Source of the DNA: JAAGZL01 sp964628835
GTDB lineage: Bacteria > Pseudomonadota > Gammaproteobacteria > Chromatiales > Chromatiaceae
Assembly: GCA_964628835.1 (NCBI GenBank)
Contig: CAZVME010000066.1
Location: 1-18,515, forward strand
Direction: 5' to 3'
Length of the DNA: 18,515 bases
Both the position numbers and the translations under genes were made by a program. Below the pieces are notes generated by a model. That model was not told the origin of the DNA and did no database searches. It worked only from the letters and a program-made list of their open reading frames with translations. Positions 7,223-14,212 of the stretch are shown here, one piece after another. Positions within the stretch are counted from its first letter, which is position 1. Each line of letters begins with the position of its first letter.

Positions 7223-8497
7223 ATGAGTGATGACAAGAAGGGCTCAGGTGACGACGGAAAGTTACTCTACTGCTCTTTCTGCGGCAAGAGCCAGCACGAG
7301 GTGCGAAAACTGATAGCAGGTCCATCGGTGTTCGTGTGTGACGAGTGCGTTGAACTATGCAACGATATCATCCGTGAAGAGATGCATGACAGCAAGGATG
7401 AATCATCTAACAAGTTGTTGAAACCAAAAGAGCTTTATGCGCTTCTAGATCAGTACGTAATCGGCCAGCCTACAGCCAAGAAAGTCCTCTCTGTGGCGGT
7501 GTATAACCACTACAAACGACTGGAAACCGGCGCGAACAAAGATGAAGTGGAGATTGCCAAGAGCAATGTGCTGCTTATCGGCCCCACCGGGTCAGGCAAG
7601 ACCCTGCTGGCAGAGACCCTGGCACGCATGCTTGATGTCCCGTTTACTATCGCCGATGCCACCACCCTGACCGAAGCCGGTTACGTGGGTGAAGATGTTG
7701 AGAACATTATTCAGAAACTGCTGCAAAAATGTGACTACGATGTGGAAAAGGCGCAGCATGGCATCGTCTATATAGACGAAATCGACAAAATTTCCCGCAA
7801 ATCAGATAACCCATCCATTACCCGTGATGTCTCCGGTGAAGGCGTTCAGCAGGCCTTGCTGAAACTGATTGAGGGGACCGTGGCCTCGGTACCACCCCAG
7901 GGTGGACGCAAGCATCCGCAGCAGGAGTTCCTGCAGGTGGATACCTCTAGGATCCTGTTTATCGTCGGCGGTGCCTTTGCCGGCTTGGACAAGGTGATCC
8001 GCAGCCGCTCTGAGAAGGGTGGTATCGGTTTCTCTGCCGAGGTTCACAGTAAGGACGATAGCCGTAAAATAGGCGAGGTTTTACTTGAGGTGGAGCCGGA
8101 AGACCTGATCAAGTATGGACTGATCCCGGAATTTGTGGGGCGTCTGCCAGTGGTTGCGACCCTGGAAGAGTTGGATGAGGATGCCCTGGTCCAGATCCTT
8201 ACTGAACCAAAAAATGCCCTAACCAAACAGTATGCCCGTCTGTTTGAAATGGAAGATTGCGAGCTGGAATTCCGCCAGGACGCGCTGCGTGCCATAGCGC
8301 TCAAGGCCATGGAGCGGAAAACCGGAGCCCGTGGCCTTCGCACCATTATGGAAAAAGTGCTCCTGGACACCATGTATGACCTGCCATCGATGGATGACGT
8401 AAGCAAGGTGGTTATCGATGGGTCAGTGATTGATGGTGAAAACTCCCCATACATCATTTTTGATGGCGGTGACAAGCAGTTGGCCGCTTCTGATTAA
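7223..8497 (+). CDS. clpX: ATP-dependent Clp protease ATP-binding subunit ClpX
   Basis: ClpX is the hexameric AAA+ unfoldase that recognises tagged or damaged proteins and feeds them to ClpP. The 424-residue product matches E. coli in length. A zinc-binding domain has C17/C20 and C39/C42. The AAA+ core follows with Walker A GPTGSGKT (120-127), pore loop GYVG (153-156), Walker B IVYIDEID with D185/E186, RKH loop (229-231) and the ClpP-docking IGF tripeptide (268-270). All key elements are intact. GAGGA 7 bases before the ATG is a good ribosome binding site. The gap of 133 bases after clpP holds a perfect inverted repeat and a candidate promoter, so it may be expressed both with and without clpP. 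Confidence 0.98.
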   Translation: MSDDKKGSGDDGKLLYCSFCGKSQHEVRKLIAGPSVFVCDECVELCNDIIREEMHDSKDESSNKLLKPKELYALLDQYVIGQPTAKKVLSVAVYNHYKRLETGANKDEVEIAKSNVLLIGPTGSGKTLLAETLARMLDVPFTIADATTLTEAGYVGEDVENIIQKLLQKCDYDVEKAQHGIVYIDEIDKISRKSDNPSITRDVSGEGVQQALLKLIEGTVASVPPQGGRKHPQQEFLQVDTSRILFIVGGAFAGLDKVIRSRSEKGGIGFSAEVHSKDDSRKIGEVLLEVEPEDLIKYGLIPEFVGRLPVVATLEELDEDALVQILTEPKNALTKQYARLFEMEDCELEFRQDALRAIALKAMERKTGARGLRTIMEKVLLDTMYDLPSMDDVSKVVIDGSVIDGENSPYIIFDGGDKQLAASD

Positions 8498-8564
8498 TGC
8501 AATCAATCCTGGCCCCAAAAGGGATCACTCACTTCAATTAATTGACGGAAATGTGGGGGATGGG

Positions 8565-8592
8565 CTTGAAAACTGCCACATCAACCCACACC
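8565..8592 (+). promoter_or_regulatory. Sigma-32 (heat-shock) type promoter of lon
   Basis: CTTGAAA (8565-8571) equals the sigma-32 -35 consensus. After 13 bases comes CCCACACC (8585-8592), partly matching the CCCCATnT -10 consensus. It lies about 135 bases before the lon start, and lon is a classic heat-shock gene in proteobacteria. A stem-loop (8619-8635) follows within the leader. Confidence 0.5.
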
Positions 8593-8618
8593 GTTAGATC
8601 AGTACCGGTAGCGTTTTG

Positions 8619-8635
8619 GCCCTGCTTGGCGGGGC
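8619..8635 (+). promoter_or_regulatory. GC-rich stem-loop in the lon leader
   Basis: GCCCTG pairs with CGGGGC (one G-U) around loop CTTGG. There is no T run after it, so it does not look like the clpX terminator. If transcription starts at the heat-shock-type promoter upstream, it lies in the lon 5' untranslated region. Confidence 0.35.
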
Positions 8636-8728
8636 TGGTGTCAAATCGGTTTTCCATGATCGTATCAATAACTGAAAGGCTGGTTGGTAAATGAGTTTCG
8701 ACCACCACTTCGCCTGAGGATAACTACT

Positions 8729-11188
8729 ATGGGTCAAGAAGATAAGAGCAACCCAGAAACTGTAGACGTTGTGACCGTCATACCGGTACTGCCATTGCGG
8801 GATGTGGTGGTGTATCCACATATGGTTATCCCACTGTTTGTGGGTAGGGAGAAATCCATCAAGGCTCTGGACGCAGCCATGGATGCCAATAAGCAGATAC
8901 TGCTGGTGGCACAAAAAAGCGCTGAAACAGATGAGCCCACCGTGGAGGATATGCATGCGGTTGGCACCCTGGCCAATATATTGCAGCTGTTAAAACTTCC
9001 GGACGGAACCGTGAAAGTACTGGTGGAGGGCGAGAAAAGAGTGCAGCTGGTCCACCTGCCTGCAGATGAAGGTGAGTTCTTTACCGCTGAGTACATAACC
9101 CTGCAGGACGAAAATATCCTTCAAGAGCGGGAGATGGAGGTGCTGATGCGCTCCTCCTTCGACCTGTTTGATCAATATGTAAAACTGAACAAAAAAGTCC
9201 CGCCTGAGGTCCTGACCTCTCTCTCCAATATTGATGACCCCAGCCGACTGGCCGATACCATGGCTGCCCACATGTCGTTGAAACTGGGGGAGAAACAGTT
9301 GGTGCTGGAGATGCATGACATACAGCAGCGGCTGGAGCACCTGATGACTCTGATGGAGTCAGAGAGTGATCTGCTACAGATGGAAAAGAAGATTCGCGGT
9401 CGGGTCAAACGCCAGATGGAGAAGAATCAGCGTGAGTACTATCTGAATGAGCAGATGAAGGCGATTCAGAAAGAGCTGGGTGATATGGATGATGTGCCCA
9501 ACGAGATTGAGGATCTGGAAAATAGAATAGAAAAATCCGGCATGAGTAAGGAGGCAAAAACCAAGGCTCAGGCTGAACTTAACAAGCTCAAGCTGATGTC
9601 CCCTATGTCAGCGGAGGCCACGGTTGTAAGAAATTACATCGATACCCTGGTAAGTGTACCCTGGAAGAAACGTTCCAAGATACGACACGATCTGAAGATG
9701 GCCGAAGATGTGCTTGAGGCGGATCACTATGGCCTGGAAAAGGTCAAAGAGCGTATTACAGAGTATCTTGCTGTGCAGCAGCGGGTACGTAAGCTGAAAG
9801 GTCCAATCCTGTGTCTGGTAGGCCCTCCGGGCGTAGGTAAGACCTCGGTGGGACAATCCATTGCGCGCGCCACCAGCCGTAAGTTTGTACGCATGTCCCT
9901 GGGTGGGGTACGGGACGAGGCAGAGATACGCGGGCATCGTCGCACCTATATTGGGGCCATGCCCGGAAAGATCATCCAGAACCTGTCCAAGATCAAGACT
10001 CGTAATCCACTGTTTCTTCTGGATGAGATAGACAAAATGGCTATGGACTTCCGTGGCGACCCCGCTTCGGCACTGCTGGAGGTACTGGATCCGGAGCAGA
10101 ACAATACCTTCGGTGACCACTATCTGGAGGTGGATTTTGATCTGTCAGAGGTGATGTTTGTTGCCACTGCCAACTCACTGAATATTCCGGCGCCACTACT
10201 GGATCGCATGGAGGTGATTCACCTCTCAGGCTACACCGAAGATGAGAAGGTGAATATTGCCATCCGTTACCTGGTGCCCAAGCAGATGGAGCATCATGGG
10301 TTAAAAGATGATGAGCTGGGAATTGATGACGATACCATCCGCGACATCATTCGTTACTACACCAGAGAGGCTGGAGTGCGAAATCTGGAACGTGAAATAT
10401 CCAAGATATGTCGCAAGGTGGTAAAGGATATCCAGCTTAACCATATAGAAGAAAAAATCAGCGTAACCACCAAGGGTTTAAGCAAATATCTAGGGGTTAA
10501 GAAATTCCGGCATGGTCTGGCCGATGAGAAAGATCAGGTCGGGCAGGTTACCGGTTTGGCATGGACCGAGGTTGGTGGTGAACTCCTCACCATAGAAGCG
10601 GCCCTGATGCCAGGCAAGGGCATACTCAGTCATACCGGGCAGCTGGGTGATGTGATGCAGGAGTCGATTCAGGCCGCTATGACCGTGGTGCGAAGCCGTG
10701 CCAATGTATTTGGCCTGAAGAATGATTTCTATCAGAAGAATGATGTGCATATCCATGTTCCTGAAGGAGCCACACCCAAGGACGGCCCCAGTGCTGGCAT
10801 CGGAATGTGCACCAGTCTAGTCTCGGCCCTTACCAATATACCGGTGCGTGCCGATGTTGCCATGACCGGAGAAATCACCTTGCGGGGTGAGGTACTGCCC
10901 ATCGGTGGATTGAAGGAGAAACTGTTGGCCGCACATCGTGGTGGAATAAAGACGGTTATCATTCCGAATGAAAATGAGCGTGATCTGGTGGAGATACCGG
11001 AGAATATAAAACAGAATCTGGAGATTAAGCCGGTGCGTTGGATTGATGAGGTCCTGGATATAGCCCTGATCCAGATGCCTGTGGCTCTATCTACGGCAAA
11101 AAATAATGGGCCGACGGAGGGTGATTCCAAGGAGGCTGCTGCCAAAGCAGAGGATGATGAAGGTGCGAAAGACCTTACTCATCATTAG
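8729..11188 (+). CDS. lon: ATP-dependent protease Lon
   Basis: Lon is a soluble homohexameric AAA+ serine protease that degrades misfolded and short-lived regulatory proteins. From the ATG at 8729 the protein has 819 residues. The N-terminal substrate domain opens VIPVLPLRDVVVYPHMVIPLFVGR and leads into a coiled-coil region (about 190-310). The AAA+ module has Walker A GPPGVGKT (365-372) and Walker B D432/E433. The protease domain has catalytic S688 in PKDGPSAGIGM and K731 in GLKEK, a uniform shift of nine from E. coli. GAGGA 8 bases before 8729 supports this start over a TTG 45 bases upstream in frame. The C-terminus extends past the protease domain with an Ala/Asp/Glu-rich tail of about 30 residues, mainly accounting for the extra length over the 784-residue E. 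coli protein. Confidence 0.98.
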   Translation: MGQEDKSNPETVDVVTVIPVLPLRDVVVYPHMVIPLFVGREKSIKALDAAMDANKQILLVAQKSAETDEPTVEDMHAVGTLANILQLLKLPDGTVKVLVEGEKRVQLVHLPADEGEFFTAEYITLQDENILQEREMEVLMRSSFDLFDQYVKLNKKVPPEVLTSLSNIDDPSRLADTMAAHMSLKLGEKQLVLEMHDIQQRLEHLMTLMESESDLLQMEKKIRGRVKRQMEKNQREYYLNEQMKAIQKELGDMDDVPNEIEDLENRIEKSGMSKEAKTKAQAELNKLKLMSPMSAEATVVRNYIDTLVSVPWKKRSKIRHDLKMAEDVLEADHYGLEKVKERITEYLAVQQRVRKLKGPILCLVGPPGVGKTSVGQSIARATSRKFVRMSLGGVRDEAEIRGHRRTYIGAMPGKIIQNLSKIKTRNPLFLLDEIDKMAMDFRGDPASALLEVLDPEQNNTFGDHYLEVDFDLSEVMFVATANSLNIPAPLLDRMEVIHLSGYTEDEKVNIAIRYLVPKQMEHHGLKDDELGIDDDTIRDIIRYYTREAGVRNLEREISKICRKVVKDIQLNHIEEKISVTTKGLSKYLGVKKFRHGLADEKDQVGQVTGLAWTEVGGELLTIEAALMPGKGILSHTGQLGDVMQESIQAAMTVVRSRANVFGLKNDFYQKNDVHIHVPEGATPKDGPSAGIGMCTSLVSALTNIPVRADVAMTGEITLRGEVLPIGGLKEKLLAAHRGGIKTVIIPNENERDLVEIPENIKQNLEIKPVRWIDEVLDIALIQMPVALSTAKNNGPTEGDSKEAAAKAEDDEGAKDLTHH

Positions 11189-11203
11189 GGAATCTCTGAT
11201 TTA

Positions 11204-11220
11204 TTCAGGGCTTACCTGAA
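11204..11220 (+). terminator. Stem-loop after lon, possible terminator
   Basis: TTCAGG and CCTGAA form a perfect 6-bp stem with loop GCTTA, 16 bases after the lon stop. The following sequence (CTAGCCATTATTTATTTG) is T-rich but has no uninterrupted T run, so termination would be weak. The stem sequence resembles that of the yajC-secD hairpin. Confidence 0.35.
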
Positions 11221-11259
11221 CTAGCCATTATTTATTTGAATATCGCTGTATCGGATAGA

Positions 11260-11330
11260 GTGGGCGTCAGCTATTATGATACCCACACGCAGTTGTTTAC
11301 TGGGCGTATCAAAATTGTGATCATGCCCAC
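11260..11330 (+). repeat. Four alternating copies of a GTGGGC-ATCA motif (lon-hupB gap)
   Basis: The gap of 390 bases between lon and hupB holds no credible gene. Within it four related arms alternate in orientation: GTGGGCGTCA (11260-11269), TGATACCCAC (11277-11286), CTGGGCGTATCA (11300-11311) and TGATCATGCCCAC (11318-11330). Arms 1:2, 2:3, 3:4 and 1:4 can each pair. Further GGTTC/GAACC arms occur at about 11370-11416. This could be a set of operator half-sites or a switching RNA; neither is shown. Confidence 0.55.
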
Positions 11331-11450
11331 AGAGCGGGCCACGTGTTTTTGAAATAATGGTCTGTGTTGGTTCTGCAACCGTGCAGTTATACAAAATAGG
11401 AACCATGTTGGTTCAATGCATAAAAAACACGCTTTTGTCTCTTGCCGCGC

Positions 11451-11480
11451 TTGACAGTTGTTTCTCACGCTTGGTATAAA
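11451..11480 (+). promoter_or_regulatory. hupB promoter P1 (sigma-70)
   Basis: A perfect TTGACA (11451-11456), an 18-base spacer and TATAAA (11475-11480, 5 of 6) form the strongest promoter match in the window. The predicted transcript would have a leader of about 90 bases before the hupB ATG. Confidence 0.8.
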
Positions 11481-11508
11481 TTGACCCCGTTTTCGCGCAT
11501 GATAGAAT
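11481..11508 (+). promoter_or_regulatory. hupB promoter P2 (sigma-70)
   Basis: TTGACC (11481-11486) directly abuts the P1 -10 box and is followed after 16 bases by TAGAAT (11503-11508, 5 of 6). This suggests two closely stacked promoters that would compete for polymerase, giving transcripts about 28 bases apart. Confidence 0.55.
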
Positions 11509-11578
11509 CATCGATAACAACTACTTATTCCACGCTCACTATTGGGTGATGGAACCACCTGAAGGGAGAAAAAATTCC

Positions 11579-11851
11579 ATGAACAAGACCGATTTAATTG
11601 ATGCAATTGCGGAGTCTGCAGACATATCCAAAGCAGCCGCAGCCCGAGCACTGGATGGCTTTGTAAGCGCAGTAACTGATGCCCTTAAAAAGGGTGATCA
11701 AGTGTCCCTGGTCGGTTTTGGATCCTTCACCGTACGTGAGCGTGCGGCCCGTACTGGACGCAACCCTCAGACCGGTGCAACCATAAATATCAAGGCATCA
11801 AAAAATCCTGCATTTAAGGCTGGTAAAGCTCTTAAGGATGCCGTAAACTAG
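11579..11851 (+). CDS. hupB: DNA-binding protein HU (beta type)
   Basis: HU is a small dimeric nucleoid protein that bends and wraps DNA with little sequence specificity. The product from the ATG at 11579 is exactly 90 residues, the standard HU length. It begins MNKTDLIDAIAESADISKA and contains GFGSFTVRERAARTGRNP, the conserved beta-arm signature ending at the proline that intercalates into DNA. GAAGGGAGA before the ATG is the ribosome binding site; an in-frame GTG 33 bases upstream is rejected because it would add an atypical N-terminus. Its position right after lon is the conserved proteobacterial context for hupB. Two sigma-70 promoters precede it. Only 12 bases separate its stop from the tRNA-Val remnant, with no terminator between, so transcription probably runs through the remnant to the terminator at 11995. 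Confidence 0.97.
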   Translation: MNKTDLIDAIAESADISKAAAARALDGFVSAVTDALKKGDQVSLVGFGSFTVRERAARTGRNPQTGATINIKASKNPAFKAGKALKDAVN

Positions 11852-11863
11852 CGCGCTTTCTCA

Positions 11864-11918
11864 GGGTGCTTAGCTCAGCTGGGAGAGCATCGCCCTTACA
11901 AGGCGAGGGTCGCAGGTT
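11864..11918 (+). pseudogene. tRNA-Val(UAC), 3' truncated
   Basis: The 5' part of a tRNA-Val is intact: acceptor strand GGGTGCT, D arm GCTC/GAGC, anticodon arm TCGCC-CTTACAA-GGCGA (anticodon TAC at 11897-11899), variable GGGTC and the 5' T-stem strand GCAGG. After the first two T-loop bases the sequence switches to tRNA-Asp. The 3' T-stem strand, the acceptor 3' strand and CCA are absent, so no functional tRNA-Val can come from this locus. Confidence 0.85.
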
Positions 11919-11978
11919 GGTTAGAATACCGGCCTGTCACGCCGGTGGTCGCGGGTTCGAGTCCCGTCCACTCCGCCA
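11917..11978 (+). pseudogene. tRNA-Asp(GUC), 5' truncated
   Basis: From the D loop onward a tRNA-Asp is recognisable: GGTTAGAATA, anticodon arm CCGGC-CTGTCAC-GCCGG (anticodon GTC at 11936-11938), T arm GCGGG-TTCGAGT-CCCGT, acceptor 3' strand CCACTCC, discriminator G and encoded CCA. The matching acceptor 5' strand (expected GGAGTGG) and the 5' D-stem strand are missing. The upstream Val acceptor GGGTGCT pairs with CCACTCC at only about three positions, so it cannot substitute. Confidence 0.85.
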
Positions 11979-11994
11979 ATAACTGAGAGCTAAG

Positions 11995-12027
11995 CGGGGT
12001 GTCCATAGGATGCCCCGTTTCTCTTTT
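11995..12027 (+). terminator. Intrinsic terminator after hupB and the tRNA remnants
   Basis: CGGGGTGTCC pairs with GGATGCCCCG (two G-U pairs) around loop ATA, and TTTCTCTTTT follows. It lies 16 bases past the tRNA-Asp CCA and 41 bases before the ppiD start. The longer upstream reading of the ppiD frame would run through this structure. Confidence 0.75.
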
Positions 12028-12067
12028 CCCACCGAAGAAAGCATCTTCTGATCACGGGATAAACTTC

Positions 12068-13978
12068 ATGCTCCAATTAATCAGAGAAAAAGCTCAGGGT
12101 TGGATCGCCTGGGTAATCGTCATTCTAATCAGCGTTCCCTTTGCCCTGTGGGGTATTCAGGAGTACCTGGGTGTTGGTTCCTCTGCTGTGAAGGTATCGG
12201 TCAACGACCGTGAGATTTCAGAGCGCGAGTTCGACAACAGCTATCGCCAGTTTCGTGAGCAGTTACGTCAACGCATGGGCAAGGAGTACCGCCCGGAACT
12301 GGTGGACGACAAACTGCTGCGAAAAGAAGTACTCGAATCCATTATCAATAGCGAACTGATTCATCAGCAGACAGTTGAGCTGGGGATGCGCACCAGCGAT
12401 GATGTGCTGCGTGAGATAATCAAGAGCAGCCCTTCGTTCCAGGTGGGTGGATCATTTAGTCAGGTCGCCTACGAGAATGGCGCCCGCAGGCAGGGAATGA
12501 CCACCGAAGGCTATGAATTACAGATGCGCCGTCTGATTACATCTGATCAACTGATCAGGGGCGTCAGTGGCTCGGAGATTGTAACTCCGGCAGAATTGGA
12601 ACAGAGCCTGCGTCTGGTGGATCAACGCCGCAAACTGGATTACCTGATCATTCCAGCCTCCGACTATGTCTCCAAGGTAGAGCTGAAGCAAGAAGAGGTG
12701 GAGTCCTACTTCAACAGCAAGCAACAGGCCTTCATATCACCAGAGCGGGTAAAACTTGAGTACCTGCAACTTGACATCAACAATATTTCCAAGACGGTCA
12801 AGGTGGGCGAAGAGGAGCTTCTGGGCTATTACGATCAGAACAAGAGCAACTATGTGGTGCCGGAAGGACGCCGGGCCAGCCATATCCTGATCCTGGCCGA
12901 AGACCAGAAAGACCAGGCCGCACTGGCCAAGGCCCGCGCTACGGCAGAGGCCACCCTTGCCAGGGTGAACGCAGGTGAGGATTTTGCCCTGGTCGCCAAG
13001 GAGGTGTCACAGGATCCAGGTTCTGCTGAGAGTGGTGGAGATCTTGGTTTCTTTGGCAAGGGGGTTATGGACCCAGTATTTGAAAAGGTGGTCTTTGCAC
13101 TGGATAAGGGTGTCCTGAGTGGATTGGTTCAGACCCCGTTTGGTTTTCATATCATCAAACTTACAGATATCCGACCGGCAGCTGGTAAATCATTTGAGCA
13201 GGCGCGAGCTGATCTGTCTGAGGCTTATCAGAAAGAGCAGGCAGGGCGTCTATTCTATGAGTATGCAGAGCGCCTGGGAGATCTGGCCTATGAAGACCCG
13301 GATAGCCTGGAGCCTGCGGCAGATGCTTTGGGCCTGAAGGTCCAGACCAGCGACTGGATCGGGCGTGAGGGTGGTACCGGTGTTTTGGCCGCAGGTCGTG
13401 TTATCACCACCGCGTTCAGCGAAGATGTTCTGGTGCAGCGCCACAATAGCGAACTGCTGGAGCTGGGAGCTGAACAGGTCCTGGTACTGCGGGTGGTTGA
13501 GCATGAGGAGTCACGGCCGCAGTCACTGGATAAGGTGCGAGGAGAGATTGAGTCTATACTCAAGCAGCGCGGCGCAGCACAGTTGGCCGAGCAGAAGGGC
13601 CAGGAGCTGATGGCTGCACTGACTGCCGGGGCCGACATCGAGCAACTAGCCGGTGAACATAGTGTCAAGCTGCATCAGGCTGGAGTAATCGGGCGTGCCG
13701 CCAAGGAGATTCCGCTGCAGATACTGAACACTCTGTTTACCATGTCCAAGCCGGATGGCGAAAAACCGGCGTATGGAAAAACCACATTGCGTAACGGCGA
13801 CCATGCGGTGATTACCCTGTATCAGGTGACCGACGGCTCGATTGATACTCTGGGAGAAGCGGATCAGAGTAAACTTAAAAAATCTCTGGAACGCATGCTT
13901 GGCCAGAGCAATTTTGACCATATGATTAGAAACGTGCGGGATGGTTCAGAGATATTAATTTCAGAAGAGAAAAAATAA
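12068..13978 (+). CDS. ppiD: Periplasmic folding chaperone PpiD
   Basis: PpiD is an inner-membrane-anchored chaperone with parvulin-like domains that contacts proteins leaving SecYEG. From the ATG at 12068 the product has 636 residues (E. coli 623). It begins MLQLIREKAQGWIAW with a single membrane helix at about residues 12-32, then a SurA-like N-terminal chaperone region. A parvulin domain starts near RRASHILI (H272) and continues with EDFALVAKEVSQDPGSAESGG and ends TPFGFHIIKL. A C-terminal chaperone region follows. A GTG 69 bases upstream in frame is rejected because it lies in a terminator hairpin and puts a non-signal stretch before the helix. The Shine-Dalgarno is weak, and no clear promoter lies between the terminator and the ATG. 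It is the usual last gene of the tig-clpPX-lon-hupB-ppiD series. Confidence 0.95.
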   Translation: MLQLIREKAQGWIAWVIVILISVPFALWGIQEYLGVGSSAVKVSVNDREISEREFDNSYRQFREQLRQRMGKEYRPELVDDKLLRKEVLESIINSELIHQQTVELGMRTSDDVLREIIKSSPSFQVGGSFSQVAYENGARRQGMTTEGYELQMRRLITSDQLIRGVSGSEIVTPAELEQSLRLVDQRRKLDYLIIPASDYVSKVELKQEEVESYFNSKQQAFISPERVKLEYLQLDINNISKTVKVGEEELLGYYDQNKSNYVVPEGRRASHILILAEDQKDQAALAKARATAEATLARVNAGEDFALVAKEVSQDPGSAESGGDLGFFGKGVMDPVFEKVVFALDKGVLSGLVQTPFGFHIIKLTDIRPAAGKSFEQARADLSEAYQKEQAGRLFYEYAERLGDLAYEDPDSLEPAADALGLKVQTSDWIGREGGTGVLAAGRVITTAFSEDVLVQRHNSELLELGAEQVLVLRVVEHEESRPQSLDKVRGEIESILKQRGAAQLAEQKGQELMAALTAGADIEQLAGEHSVKLHQAGVIGRAAKEIPLQILNTLFTMSKPDGEKPAYGKTTLRNGDHAVITLYQVTDGSIDTLGEADQSKLKKSLERMLGQSNFDHMIRNVRDGSEILISEEKK

Positions 13979-14160
13979 TCTGCTGGCGTTTTCTTGAAGA
14001 CCTTGACGCATTAAATAATCAAAGATAGGCCGGTTTACGCTGGCCCACGAGCTGCATTATCAGTACTTGCTGTAGTATTACTATAGTGGCGCAGTGATGC
14101 CTTGCCGTGAACAGGCTGGACATCATCTAGTAAGGTTGCTCGGTTAATAGTATTAAGAAT

Positions 14161-14198
14161 AAAAAAGGGCAGGTGCATAGCGCCCGCCCTTTTTATTT
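14161..14198 (+). terminator. Bidirectional terminator between ppiD and fabI
   Basis: AAAAAA, then GGGCAGGTGC paired with GCGCCCGCCC (one mismatch, one G-U; loop ATA), then TTTTTATTT. The A tract on one side and T tract on the other let it end transcription from both convergent genes. It lies 14 bases past the fabI stop. The remaining stretch from 13979 to 14160 shows no gene or clear element. Confidence 0.85.
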
Positions 14199-14212
14199 CG
14201 TGAGTATCAGAC

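Noticed and set aside
8684..8728. Longer Lon starting at TTG 8684
   Set aside because: GAGGA is correctly spaced for the ATG at 8729, and the extra residues are not typical of Lon.
11274..11468. Short minus-strand open frames in the lon-hupB gap
   Set aside because: No ribosome binding site, low-complexity Cys-rich translations and overlap with the repeat arms and hupB promoter.
11864..11978. A functional long, permuted or intron-containing tRNA
   Set aside because: Parts of both tRNAs are missing rather than something being inserted, and GGGTGCT cannot pair with CCACTCC to make an acceptor stem.
11999..12067. Longer PpiD starting at GTG 11999
   Set aside because: It would start inside a terminator hairpin and place 23 unrelated residues before the membrane anchor.
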